Source: Saprospiraceae bacterium (GTDB lineage Bacteria > Bacteroidota > Bacteroidia > Chitinophagales > Saprospiraceae). From it: DNA of 64,000 nucleotides. Numbering within the stretch: the first letter of the stretch is position 1; each line of letters begins with the position of its first letter. The notes beneath the pieces were generated by a model. It had not been told where the DNA came from, made no database searches, and saw nothing but the letters and a program-made list of their open reading frames with translations. The translations under genes and the position numbers were made by a program. Shown here in pieces: positions 10,601 through 19,149 of this stretch. Location of the stretch: positions 1-64,000 of the forward strand of contig JABDKX010000076.1 of assembly GCA_013001975.1 (NCBI GenBank), written 5' to 3'.

Positions 10601-13600
10601 AGACATCGAAATATGTGAAGGAGGAACTGTAACATTAAATTTAGAAGGAAATTATGATCAAATATTATGGGGAGATGGATCAGATACAAATTCTATAACT
10701 GTAGCCCCAACTTCAACTACCACTTACTCAGTAACCGCAACAGTTGGCACATGTTCTGATTCAGATGAAATAACTGTAAATGTTGTGGAAAACTTTACTG
10801 TCAATTTAGGGCCAGATCAGATTATCTGTGATGGTGAAAGTACCATACTATCCTCTTCAGCTGGTGGTGAGTTCTTATGGTCAACCGGTGAAAATACATC
10901 TTCAATAGAAGTAAGCCCTGGTGTAACAACAACATATGGAATAACTGTGACTTCAGGCCTGTGTTCTGCCTCAGATGAAATTATTATTGAAGTTGAAGAA
11001 ACGCCAATTGTCACTATTATTGGAGAACCAACTATCTGTATCGGAGAATCCGCAGAATTAATGGCTGATGGACCAGATGGAGAATATGATTGGATTACAG
11101 GAGAAACGTTAACCAATATAACCGTAACTCCAGCCCCAAATGAAACTTACTCTGTTACATTCACTTCTCCAAATGGATGTATTGCAACAGATGATTTTAC
11201 ATTTGAGTCATTTAGTATAAATTCTATAGACTTAGGTGAAGATATTAGTATTTGTGCGGGCGAGGAAGTAACAATTAACTTAGAGGGTGTCTATGATGAA
11301 GTACTTTGGAGTACTGGAGAAACAGGCAATCAAATTGTAATCACACCTAATGCAACAACAACAATCAGCGTTACTGCATTTATCGCTGATTGCTCGTCTA
11401 GCGATGAAATAAATATTAATGTACTTGAAACACTTGATCTTAACCTTGGTGAAGACATAAACATTTGCTCTGGTCAAACTGTAAGCCTAGAAGGTAATAT
11501 TGCTGGGCAATATGTTTGGAGTAATGGGTCAACTGAGAATATTTTGGAAGTCAGTCCTACTGCTACAACCACATATACTGCAACTGTAACTTCAGGTGGT
11601 TGTCAAGCCAACGATGAAATTACTGTTATCGTAGAAAATGTATCTTATGTAAATATAATTTCACCATCCGTTTATTGCCCTGGAAACCAAGTTACATTAG
11701 AAGTAGAAGGCTCCGTAGGAAGTTATGCTTGGAGTACAGGTCAAAATGGAGAATCCGTTACTTTTGCCCCAACTTCTGGAGAAACTTACTATGTTACTGT
11801 AACAAGTCCTCAAAATTGCGTAGCAACTGATTCCATAACACTAAACGCATTTGATGTTGAAAATATAGATTTAGGTGAAGATATTGAAGTGTGTGAAGGA
11901 GAAACTGTCACCTTAAATGTCGATGGAACTTATGATTCTTTATTATGGAATGATGGAACAACTGATGATCCAAAAATTGTAACCGCGAATCAAACAGAAA
12001 CATATTCCGTTACTGCCTTGTATCAAGGCTGTTCGTCAACTGATGAAGTAACAATTAATGTAAATCAATCTCTATCCATAGATTTGGGTCCAGATGTGAC
12101 TATTTGCCAAGGTGAATCTGTATCATTAAGTTCTAATATTGGAGGACAATATTTATGGTCAACAGGTCAGACAACACCTAATATTACTATTAGTCCAATA
12201 AACATAACTGAAGTCAGTGTAACTGTCACATCAGGAACTTGTACTGCTGAAGATCAATTAACAATTTTTATTGATGAGTCATTTATTGACATCATTACGC
12301 CGAATGTCTTTTGTGAAGGACAAGAAGTAACCGTAGAGACTATAAGTTCTGGCGGTGACATCTTATGGAGTACTGGTGAAACAACTGAAGTCATTACTAT
12401 GCTTCCTGTCGAAAATGCCAGTTATAGCGTAACTGTAACATCAACTAATGGATGTAAAGCTGACGATGAGATCATTTTTACACAGTTTGATAATGGCGAT
12501 ATTTCATTAGGTCCAAACATAACAATTTGCGCAGGATCTGAAGCTGTACTCAACGTCTCAGGAATTTTCGATAGCGTCATTTGGGATGATGAAAGTACCT
12601 CCCCTACTAGAGTCGTTGCTCCTCTTGTTACAACAACATACAATGTTATTGCACAAAATGGTGAATGTCTTAGTTTTGATGAAGTTACAGTATTTGTTGA
12701 GGAACAATTAAGTTTAGACCTGGGAAGTAATATTTCAATTTGTCCTGGTCAAAGTGTTGAACTGTCAGATCTTAATACAGGAGGATCATACCTTTGGAGT
12801 ACAAATGAAACAACACCAACTATAATTGTTAGTCCACCAGCAACAACAACCTATTCGGTTACCGTTACATCTGATAACTGTGTTGCTCAAGATGAAATAA
12901 CTGTATTTATTGAAAACATATGTACTGTTAATTTATACACTCAAAAAACAACTGATAACTTTAACCCAAAAGTTGGAGATATCATAACATTTAGTATCAT
13001 TGTTGGAAACAGTGGTGATGTTACTGCAACAAATATTGAAATAACTGAAGAAATAAGATCAGGATTTTTATATCTATCAGATTATACAACTGTTGGAGAT
13101 TATAATGAAAATACCAGTATTTGGTATATCGATGAAATTCCACCAGGTCAAACTGAATTACTGGGAATCCAAGTAGAAGTTTTAGAAAATGGAGATCATA
13201 GTAACGTCGTTGAAATAACAAAAGTAGATCAAGAAGATGATGATCCAATAAACGATGATGACACTATTGATATTGAAGTTGATATTGATGTTGATGATCC
13301 AGATAACACAAGTGAAATTGGAGATAGAGTTTGGATTGATGTCAATGGAGATGGAAAGCAAGATGTAAATGAAATTGGTCTTGAAAATGTTATAGTAGAA
13401 CTGTATTCTTCAAACGGAATTTCGACTCCTATAGAAACTACAACAACAGTAGCAAATGGTTACTTCTGCTTCACAGGATTAAGTTCTGGGGTATATTTTG
13501 TAAAATTTATCATACCTGACAATTATGTCTTTACGGATCCAAATGTATTGGCAAATGGGGCCAGCCTAGAAGACAAAGACAGTGATGTAGAACATACTTT

Positions 13601-14618
13601 TGGATATGGAACAACCAATGCCTTGTCAGTAGGTAAAAATGAACAAAACAAACAATGTGATGCTGGAATATACTTAGGTGGAAGCATTGGTGATTTAGTT
13701 TGGGAAGATGCCATAACTGGAGGTAGAAATGATGTTTATGATTCAGGTCTTGATAATGGATTTGAAGGTGCTAAACTTTACTTATTTAATGGTGAAACAA
13801 ATGCTTTTATTGATACGACCAGATCTGATGTAAATGGCTTTTATCAGTTTACTAACTTGAGAAAAGGACAATATTACTTAACAATAGAAATCCCTGATAA
13901 TAGAAATCTAGTTGTAGCAGGTGTCCAATCTGATGACATCGATAGTGATTTTGACAATTTAACGCTAAAAACACCTATCATAAACCTAGCAGCTAGCGAA
14001 GACAACATGGATATTGATGCTGGTATTAACCCACCAACAGTTCCATTAACCTTGGTTGACTTCTGGGGAGAAAGACAATATGACGAAGGATTTAACAGAT
14101 TATTTTGGATAACACAAATAGAAGTTAATACAGATAGATTTGAAATAGAACGCAGCATGGAACAACCAAATGCATTCTTAAAAATTGATGAAGTAGAAGC
14201 AGCTGGAAATAGTGTTGAAGAACTATATTATACATATGATGATCTAGACTCTAGGTTCGCCGGCGTCTATTATTACAGACTAAAAATCTTTGACTTAAAT
14301 GGATCATTTTACTATAGTCCAATAATTGTTATTAAGGTCGATGAAGATGCTGATGAAGAAGATATAGAATGGAAGGTTTTTCCAATTCCAACTACTGATT
14401 ATTTAACTATTGAAATTGGATTAGACAGTGACCAAGAATTTAAAGGATTCTTAGTTAACAACTTAGGACAACATGTAAGAACTTTCCAGAAAAAAATGTT
14501 AACCAGAGGTAAAAACTTGCACACAATTGATGTTATAGATTTAGCTCAAGGTCAATACTACTTAAATTTTTATATTGGAAAAGAACAGTTCATATCAAAA
14601 GTCCTAGTACTTGATTAG
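7608..14618 (+). CDS. Giant T9SS-exported protein with 21 Ig/PKD-like repeats, DUF11, SdrD-B modules and type A sorting domain
   Basis: 2336 residues from the chosen ATG, which gives a clean signal peptide (MSSKKISQ, hydrophobic core LLFLCLSF, cleavage after GFSQ at residue 26). In-frame ATGs at 7581 and 7416 would bury it. After an N-terminal T9SS-associated domain (to about nt 8410) come 21 units of about 70 residues with an [IY]C-x-GE-x-V start, an LWSTGE core, TTTYSVTVTS and one GC. Then come one DUF11-like module (VNLYTQKTTD, about 12920), an Asp-rich linker, two SdrD-B-like modules (IGDRVWID, IGDLVWED; 13312-14030) and a T9SS type A sorting domain ending QYYLNFYIGKEQFISKVLVLD. It is probably a cell-surface fibre or adhesin. 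Its C-terminal architecture matches the preceding gene (LxxVDxWGE before the sorting domain), so the two are distant paralogues by domain shuffling. A strong hairpin terminator follows. Confidence 0.9.
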   Translation: MSSKKISQNAILLFLCLSFYQIGFSQNPSNSFGNTFVHSTGNLTIFGEHEFQTPAMMMGTQPGIVGTERIPTLGYINFADGGTWKNAEDSKFVDGYVRHFGNNKFLFPIGDNDAFRPAAVSGGGYVEASYFGVNPTVAITSDIRGGFFPVLPASGPFDSNSYGNEVIKVSEYEYWDINGLDNTIITLTWDENSNVDIITANDIERLSIVGWDGSKWVAIPSYLDDPSIATDDNSATFNGPPSNMNRGSISTKIPIAPSDYEVYTLGSSCINMPLETEESVLICAGDSVTLTASSYEEAILSWSTGQEGNETTLLPSQTEFVTVTATLGSCALEKEIFVQVIDMNVELGIDTFACSGNDIEIIADGTIGGSYKWEHRGIQTFGDNVIVLENLNTPSTLNVTITDSNGCTDTDNLFIDIIQSPDVFTGRDASICQGDSTFLQAFGAEGTQQYQWSTGDVGELIYVSPFSTTTYEVSLTENGCTDVSFVTVEVFPKAFVEILTDSITCLDQEITIETIGTPGDYIWSNGETTPSITVSVSPGDTYSVTMTSLGNCVWTDEITFISYESTIDIGEDKNICAGETVNIDVDGFFDTVEWSTGETTFDINVTPTATTSYSVTTTYGGCTATDELTIFVDNNFIVDLGADITICRGESVELSTNAIGQYTWDTGDNSQSITVSPFTTTTYSVTVSSGQCIDTDEVTVIVSQEPAFVEILTDPLFCVGTEVLLETNGSEGDYVWSNGQEVESFPIYPLDGQVYSVTTTNIHGCSATTEITFEAFAENQINLGEDKNICLGEELILGVMGGYETIIWSNGSSNQNITVSPLTTTTYSVTTTLNGCESSDTITINVTDLIEIDLGEDLNLCAGESIDLTINDVSGDFLWSTNQTGNSITVNPNISTTYSVTVTSGSCEDSDTITINVEEPFVSIIGEDSYCPGESVILSVDSSPGTYLWSTGVTSETITVTPSPGITYSVTVTSSNNCSAVAEHSMIPLEDGNVDLGQDIEICEGGTVTLNLEGNYDQILWGDGSDTNSITVAPTSTTTYSVTATVGTCSDSDEITVNVVENFTVNLGPDQIICDGESTILSSSAGGEFLWSTGENTSSIEVSPGVTTTYGITVTSGLCSASDEIIIEVEETPIVTIIGEPTICIGESAELMADGPDGEYDWITGETLTNITVTPAPNETYSVTFTSPNGCIATDDFTFESFSINSIDLGEDISICAGEEVTINLEGVYDEVLWSTGETGNQIVITPNATTTISVTAFIADCSSSDEININVLETLDLNLGEDINICSGQTVSLEGNIAGQYVWSNGSTENILEVSPTATTTYTATVTSGGCQANDEITVIVENVSYVNIISPSVYCPGNQVTLEVEGSVGSYAWSTGQNGESVTFAPTSGETYYVTVTSPQNCVATDSITLNAFDVENIDLGEDIEVCEGETVTLNVDGTYDSLLWNDGTTDDPKIVTANQTETYSVTALYQGCSSTDEVTINVNQSLSIDLGPDVTICQGESVSLSSNIGGQYLWSTGQTTPNITISPINITEVSVTVTSGTCTAEDQLTIFIDESFIDIITPNVFCEGQEVTVETISSGGDILWSTGETTEVITMLPVENASYSVTVTSTNGCKADDEIIFTQFDNGDISLGPNITICAGSEAVLNVSGIFDSVIWDDESTSPTRVVAPLVTTTYNVIAQNGECLSFDEVTVFVEEQLSLDLGSNISICPGQSVELSDLNTGGSYLWSTNETTPTIIVSPPATTTYSVTVTSDNCVAQDEITVFIENICTVNLYTQKTTDNFNPKVGDIITFSIIVGNSGDVTATNIEITEEIRSGFLYLSDYTTVGDYNENTSIWYIDEIPPGQTELLGIQVEVLENGDHSNVVEITKVDQEDDDPINDDDTIDIEVDIDVDDPDNTSEIGDRVWIDVNGDGKQDVNEIGLENVIVELYSSNGISTPIETTTTVANGYFCFTGLSSGVYFVKFIIPDNYVFTDPNVLANGASLEDKDSDVEHTFGYGTTNALSVGKNEQNKQCDAGIYLGGSIGDLVWEDAITGGRNDVYDSGLDNGFEGAKLYLFNGETNAFIDTTRSDVNGFYQFTNLRKGQYYLTIEIPDNRNLVVAGVQSDDIDSDFDNLTLKTPIINLAASEDNMDIDAGINPPTVPLTLVDFWGERQYDEGFNRLFWITQIEVNTDRFEIERSMEQPNAFLKIDEVEAAGNSVEELYYTYDDLDSRFAGVYYYRLKIFDLNGSFYYSPIIVIKVDEDADEEDIEWKVFPIPTTDYLTIEIGLDSDQEFKGFLVNNLGQHVRTFQKKMLTRGKNLHTIDVIDLAQGQYYLNFYIGKEQFISKVLVLD
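9050..12915 (+). repeat. Higher-order repeat: six copies of a 639-bp three-unit block
   Basis: The Ig-like units fall into three types that recur in the order A-B-C. The A type has (Y/F)C and a G-x-Y-x-W core, the B type has DLGED and a YDxxLW core, and the C type has DLG and a GQY/GEFLW core. The Cys codon of each A unit sits at 9120, 9759, 10398, 11037, 11676 and 12312, giving spacings of 639, 639, 639, 639 and 636 bp. The block of 213 codons has therefore been duplicated as a whole. The three units before 9050 do not follow the pattern. Confidence 0.9.
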
Positions 14619-14653
14619 ATAAATAAAATTAAACACAATAAACCCCCTTAATT

Positions 14654-14686
14654 AAAAGGCTTTCATTCATATGAAAGTCTTTTTTT
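14654..14686 (+). terminator. Rho-independent terminator after the giant adhesin gene
   Basis: A 13-bp stem (14654-14666 pairs with 14671-14683, one G-T pair) with a 4-base loop is followed by a run of T. It lies 36 bp after the stop of the upstream gene. Confidence 0.85.
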
Positions 14687-14838
14687 ATTTTAATTAAAAC
14701 ATTTAGAACATAAGATATAAAGAAATTTTTTCGTTTTGATTCCATGTTTATAATACAACTGGCAATTCCTTCAGTATTATAATTTAATCTACTGATTTAA
14801 TTTTTATTACATATTACACATTTTTGTAATATATTACA

Positions 14839-14846
14839 TAGTTTTG
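14839..14846 (+). promoter_or_regulatory. Bacteroidota -7 element (TAGTTTTG) before the LysM gene
   Basis: The sequence matches the TAnnTTTG -7 consensus. It ends only 8 bases before the ATG at 14855, which would give a leader of a few bases. A TTTTTG lies upstream but closer than the usual spacing, so the -33 partner is doubtful. Confidence 0.4.
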
Positions 14847-14854
14847 CACTAATT

Positions 14855-15745
14855 ATGAAGAAAATACTCTCATTATTAATCGTTTTCAGCACTTTTTTGG
14901 GTGTTTTTGGTCAATCAAACATTAATTTGGACGCTTTGCATTCGATTAAGGTTGATATTTCACCTAAGAATGAGATATTTTATATTCATAATTTAAAGAA
15001 ATCAGAAACAATTTACAGCCTTGCTAAGTACTTTAGAATACCTGTTCAAGACTTAATGCTGATAAATAATATTTCTAAAAATCAACCTGTTGCCCTAAAT
15101 CAACCTATTAAGATTCCACTAGATCCTGCACTGATAATTCCATCTACAACTCAAAAAAGTCAAACATGGAAACCTGTCATTTATAAAGTAAAAAAGAAAG
15201 AGACTCTTTATAGAATTGCCAAAGGGTATTTTCATCAAAACATCCAACAATTGATGGCTAGAAATAATTTGACCAGATTAACGATTAATCTTGGACAAGA
15301 ACTGATCGTTGGATGGTGGGCCCCTTCAGTTTCATTGCCAGTTGTACCTCAAATTTCTAATACAATCGACACAAGCATGACTGTTGACCCAATTTCCATC
15401 CAAGATGACTCAATAATTCTTGAAAAAGTTGAAACAACTATAAACGAATTAACTGAAGTCGAAGAAGTCATTCCCGTTATTAAGAATCTCAAAGGCATCG
15501 CTATTTGGGAAAAAGCTGATCCCAATGATGACTTTCTTTTCGTTTTGCATAAATATGCAAGGGTTGGGTCTGTCATAAAGTTACAACATCCTGTGACCAA
15601 ACTGATTGTCGTTGCAAATGTAGTTGACAATTTGCCATCAGGAATATATCCATCAGATGTAGACATCATCATCTCTAAAGCTGTGGCATTAAGATTAGGC
15701 GCACTTGAAACAAGGTTTCAGGTCGATATGACCTATTACGAATAA
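14855..15745 (+). CDS. Secreted LysM protein with RlpA-like C-terminal domain
   Basis: 296 residues. The N-terminus is a signal peptide ending about VFGQS. Two LysM peptidoglycan-binding domains follow: HNLKKSETIYSLAKYF to PIKIPL (about residues 45-92) and YKVKKKETLYRIAKGY to LIVGWW (about 109-155). After a Thr/Glu-rich linker, the last 85 residues (GIAIWEKAD to VDMTYYE) resemble the double-psi beta-barrel of RlpA, with GSVIKLQHPVTKLIVVANV and a final LGA. The RVNDRGP motif of catalytic RlpA is replaced by VVDNLPSG, so enzymatic activity is doubtful. It probably acts in the periplasm on or near the cell wall. Domain calls are from motif recall; LysM is firm and RlpA-like is moderate. Confidence 0.8.
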   Translation: MKKILSLLIVFSTFLGVFGQSNINLDALHSIKVDISPKNEIFYIHNLKKSETIYSLAKYFRIPVQDLMLINNISKNQPVALNQPIKIPLDPALIIPSTTQKSQTWKPVIYKVKKKETLYRIAKGYFHQNIQQLMARNNLTRLTINLGQELIVGWWAPSVSLPVVPQISNTIDTSMTVDPISIQDDSIILEKVETTINELTEVEEVIPVIKNLKGIAIWEKADPNDDFLFVLHKYARVGSVIKLQHPVTKLIVVANVVDNLPSGIYPSDVDIIISKAVALRLGALETRFQVDMTYYE

Positions 15746-15861
15746 TCTTCCTGATTTTTTACGCGCATTTGCTGTTAATGTGTAACGCATAATTAAAATA
15801 CCACTCCTAAAATTATTTCTTCATAATGGTTAATTTATCTTTACATCCGTAATACAAATGA

Positions 15862-16839
15862 ATGATATACGAAAACGTACTAGAAACTATTGGCAATACG
15901 CCACTAATAAAGTTAAATAAAGTTGTAGCAGGGATTAATGCGACTGTTTTAGGAAAAGTTGAAACTTTCAATCCTGGACACTCAATTAAAGATAGAATGG
16001 CGCTCAAGATGGTTGAAGACGCTGAAAATGATGGGTCTCTAAAACCTGGAGGCACAATCATTGAATGCACATCAGGCAATACTGGAATGGGCATCGCTTT
16101 AGCAGCTTGCGTAAAAGGTTATAAATGTATTTTCACAACTTCAGATAAACAATCTCCAGAAAAATTTGACATTCTGAGAGCCCTAGGAGCGGAAGTAATT
16201 GTTTGTCCTACAAATGTTGCAGCTGATGATCCTCGATCTTACTATAGCGTTGCTGAAAAGTTAAGTAAAGAAACACCTAACTCTGTTTGGTGTAATCAAT
16301 ACGATAACTTATCGAATCGAGAAGCTCACTATCTCTCTACTGGTCCAGAGCTTTGGAAACAAACCAATGGAAAAATCACGCATTTGGTCGTTGGTGTTGG
16401 AACAGGAGGAACGATTTCTGGAACAGGAAGATATTTAAAAGAACAAAACCCAAATATCAAAGTTTGGGGTATTGATACTTATGGATCAGCATTAAAAAAA
16501 TATCACGAAACAAGAGAAATTGATGAGGATGAAATTTATCCTTACATTACGGAAGGAATTGGAGAAGATATCATCCCCAAAAATGTAGATTTTGACGTAA
16601 TTGACCTATTTGAAAAAGTAACGGATAAAGATGGCGCCGTCATGGCAAGAAGATTGGCAAGAGAAGAAGGTCTGCTTTTAGGTTATAGCTGTGGCTCTGC
16701 AGTAGCGGGTTTGATCCAGTTAAAAGACAAACTTAAACCAACCGATGTTGTTGTGGTCATTTTTCATGATCACGGCAGTCGTTATATCGGAAAGCTTTAT
16801 AACGATCAATGGATGAAAGACCAAGGATTTTTAGAATAA
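15862..16839 (+). CDS. PLP-dependent cysteine synthase / cystathionine beta-synthase family protein
   Basis: 325 residues of the fold-type II PLP family. Visible motifs are the N-terminal ETIGNTPLIKLN, the Schiff-base lysine in GHSIKDRMA, the substrate loop TSGNTGMG, the phosphate-binding loop GVGTGGTISGTGRYL, and the PLP-ring serine region YSCGSAVAG. The GIDTYGSALKKYHETREID region is more like cystathionine beta-synthase than CysK/CysM. No C-terminal CBS pair is present, so it is the catalytic core only. It catalyses beta-replacement to cysteine or cystathionine; which product is not decided by sequence alone. The upstream TTATCTTTAC near 15834 is a near-match to the -7 element. An overlapping ATG at 15858 is out of frame. 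Confidence 0.88.
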   Translation: MIYENVLETIGNTPLIKLNKVVAGINATVLGKVETFNPGHSIKDRMALKMVEDAENDGSLKPGGTIIECTSGNTGMGIALAACVKGYKCIFTTSDKQSPEKFDILRALGAEVIVCPTNVAADDPRSYYSVAEKLSKETPNSVWCNQYDNLSNREAHYLSTGPELWKQTNGKITHLVVGVGTGGTISGTGRYLKEQNPNIKVWGIDTYGSALKKYHETREIDEDEIYPYITEGIGEDIIPKNVDFDVIDLFEKVTDKDGAVMARRLAREEGLLLGYSCGSAVAGLIQLKDKLKPTDVVVVIFHDHGSRYIGKLYNDQWMKDQGFLE

Positions 16840-16865
16840 TTTTATTCAATTATAAACACACAATA

Positions 16866-17501
16866 ATGAAATATTTAAGCCAATTACTTTTTTTAGCGTG
16901 TACCCTACTCGTTTTTTCTTGTTCAGATCCTTGTAAGGATGTTGATTGTGGCGCAAATGGTATTTGTGATGAAGGAATATGTAATTGTGATCCAGGATAT
17001 TCTGGCACTAATTGCGAAACAAATATTTGTGATACAACTGATTGTCAAAATGGAGACTGCGATACCGTTACAGGTGCTTGCACATGTTTTGAAGGATATG
17101 AAGGTTCAGCATGTGATACTGAAATAAGAGCAAAATATCTTGGAACCTATTCAGGAAGTGTTGCTGCTTGCATCGAAGCCTTAGGAGCTGGAGGCGCAGT
17201 ACCCGATGAATTTCTAACCTTAAACGCATTAATATCTGTAGATCCCGCGAATATAAATAACATTATTATGACTGCTCCAAATCCTTTAATAAATTTAGGC
17301 GAAGTCACAGTAAAAGCTGGAGACCCATTTTTACTGCCAACCAATACTGAAACAATTGAAATACCAGGTATTCCATTACCTATTTCTATTACTGTTTCAG
17401 GAAGTGGAACTTTCATAAATGAAAACACAATAGATATCACTCTCAACATTATAACAATTCTGGGTGTTGCGGAATGTACTGTTACGATGACTAAACAATA
17501 G
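16866..17501 (+). CDS. Lipoprotein with two EGF-like domains
   Basis: 211 residues from the ATG that starts a lipoprotein signal peptide (MKYLSQLLFLACTLLVFSC; lipobox Cys at about 19). An earlier in-frame start at 16809 would overlap the upstream gene and hide the signal. Two six-cysteine EGF-like modules follow (DPCKDVDCGANG to GTNCE and NICDTTDCQNG to GSACD). The remaining 115 residues form a beta-rich domain, YLGTYSGSVAAC to AECTVTMTKQ, that I do not recognise. It is anchored by lipid in the envelope; function unknown. It lies 26 bp after the synthase gene and 1 base before the carboxylase gene, so it is probably co-transcribed. Confidence 0.8.
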   Translation: MKYLSQLLFLACTLLVFSCSDPCKDVDCGANGICDEGICNCDPGYSGTNCETNICDTTDCQNGDCDTVTGACTCFEGYEGSACDTEIRAKYLGTYSGSVAACIEALGAGGAVPDEFLTLNALISVDPANINNIIMTAPNPLINLGEVTVKAGDPFLLPTNTETIEIPGIPLPISITVSGSGTFINENTIDITLNIITILGVAECTVTMTKQ

Positions 17502-17502
17502 T

Positions 17503-19140
17503 ATGGCTAAACAAAAGATTGATTTAGAATTTAATAAGAATGAGGATGCTTTAAAGCTTGCTATTTCTAAATTAAATATGCGCCATGATGTCATCAAATT
17601 AGGTGGCGGACAAAAGAGATTGGAAAAGCTGAAAAGTAAAGGCAAACTTTCTGCACGAGAAAGAATTGATTACTTGGTAGATGAAAACTCTTTTTTCGAA
17701 ATTGGTGCATTTGCAGCATTTGAAATGTATCAAGAACATGGTGGTGCACCTGCTGCAGGCGTAGTCACAGGATTAGCAAAAATATCTGGTAGATCATGTA
17801 TTGTTGTTGCTAATGACGCTACTGTAAAAGCTGGTGCTTGGTTTCCAATGACAGGAAAGAAAAACCTGCGAGCACAAGAAATTGCTATGGAAAACAGACT
17901 GCCCATTATTTACTTAGTTGACAGTGCAGGCGTTTATCTTCCGATGCAAAATGAAATCTTTCCAGACAAAGAACACTTTGGAAGAATCTTCAGAAATAAT
18001 GCTCAAATTTCAAGTATGGGCATTCCTCAAATTGCAGCTATCATGGGTTCTTGTGTCGCTGGTGGCGCTTATCTTCCAATCATGTCTGACGAGTCAATAA
18101 TCGTGGAAGGAACAGGATCAATTTTCCTTGCAGGACCTTATTTGGTCAAAGCAGCTATTGGCGAAACGGTAGATAAAGAAACATTAGGAGGAGCAGCGAC
18201 TCAAACTGAAATATCTGGCGTTTGCGACTACAAAGTTAAAACAGATGAAGAAGCCCTTGATAAGATCAAAGAGTTGATGAGTCAAATGGGACATTTTGAA
18301 AAATCAGGGATTGATCGATCTGAAACCAAACCACCCAAATATGACAAGAATGAAATGCTTGGTATATTTCCGGATGACGCCGCAAAGCCTTACGACACAG
18401 TAGAAATACTTAAACGTTTGGTTGATGATTCTAAACTTAATTTCTACAAAAAGGACTATGGCCAAACAATCATTACGGCCTATGCGCGTATTGATGGTTG
18501 GGCAGTGGGTATTGTAGCCAACAGCAGATTGGTAACGAAAAATGCTAAAGGAGAAATGCAGTTTGGTGGTGTCATCTATTCTGACTCGGCAGATAAAGCT
18601 TCACGCTTCATAATGAATTGTAACCAAAAGAAAATTCCATTGATCTTCTTCCATGATGTGACCGGATTTATGGTAGGAAAAAGATCTGAACACGGAGGTA
18701 TCATAAAAGATGGTGCAAAGATGGTGAATGCTGTTTCTAACAGCACAGTACCTAAAATATCAGTCGTTATGGGTAATTCCTATGGAGCAGGTAATTATGC
18801 AATGTGCGGGAAAGCTTACGACCCAAGATTTATCGTAGCTTGGCCTACTGCAAAAATCGCAGTAATGGGTGGCACACAAGCAGCTAAAGTTATGACTCAA
18901 ATTGAAGTATCATCTTTAAAGAAAAAAGGAGAAGACCTAGATAAAGATGCTGAAAAAGTCATATTCAATAAGATCAAAGAAAAGTATGATATTGAGACAA
19001 CTGCTTATTATGCAGCTTCTCGACTTTGGGTAGATGCCATCATTGATCCAAGATCAACTCGCACATTTATTTCTCAAGCACTAGAAGCTTGTGATCATGC
19101 ACCTATTGATAAATTTAATGTTGGTGTTCTTCAAACATAG
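17503..19140 (+). CDS. Acyl-CoA carboxylase beta subunit (carboxyltransferase)
   Basis: 545 residues, normal for biotin-dependent acyl-CoA carboxylase beta subunits. The N half contains GKLSARERIDYLVD, GGAPAAGVVTGL, VVANDATVKAGAW and SCVAGGAYLPIMSDE. The C half contains FMVGKRSEHGGIIKDGAKMVNAVS and NSYGAGNYAMCGKAYDPRF, the two carboxyl-CoA binding regions. The AYLPIMSDE and GTGSIFLAGPYLVKAAIGE stretches favour the methylcrotonyl-/geranyl-CoA-like branch over propionyl-CoA carboxylase, which is an inference. It would work in the cytoplasm with a biotin-carrying alpha subunit that is not in this window. The RNA methyltransferase gene follows at 9 bp. Confidence 0.9.
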   Translation: MAKQKIDLEFNKNEDALKLAISKLNMRHDVIKLGGGQKRLEKLKSKGKLSARERIDYLVDENSFFEIGAFAAFEMYQEHGGAPAAGVVTGLAKISGRSCIVVANDATVKAGAWFPMTGKKNLRAQEIAMENRLPIIYLVDSAGVYLPMQNEIFPDKEHFGRIFRNNAQISSMGIPQIAAIMGSCVAGGAYLPIMSDESIIVEGTGSIFLAGPYLVKAAIGETVDKETLGGAATQTEISGVCDYKVKTDEEALDKIKELMSQMGHFEKSGIDRSETKPPKYDKNEMLGIFPDDAAKPYDTVEILKRLVDDSKLNFYKKDYGQTIITAYARIDGWAVGIVANSRLVTKNAKGEMQFGGVIYSDSADKASRFIMNCNQKKIPLIFFHDVTGFMVGKRSEHGGIIKDGAKMVNAVSNSTVPKISVVMGNSYGAGNYAMCGKAYDPRFIVAWPTAKIAVMGGTQAAKVMTQIEVSSLKKKGEDLDKDAEKVIFNKIKEKYDIETTAYYAASRLWVDAIIDPRSTRTFISQALEACDHAPIDKFNVGVLQT

Positions 19141-19149
19141 AATGTAATT

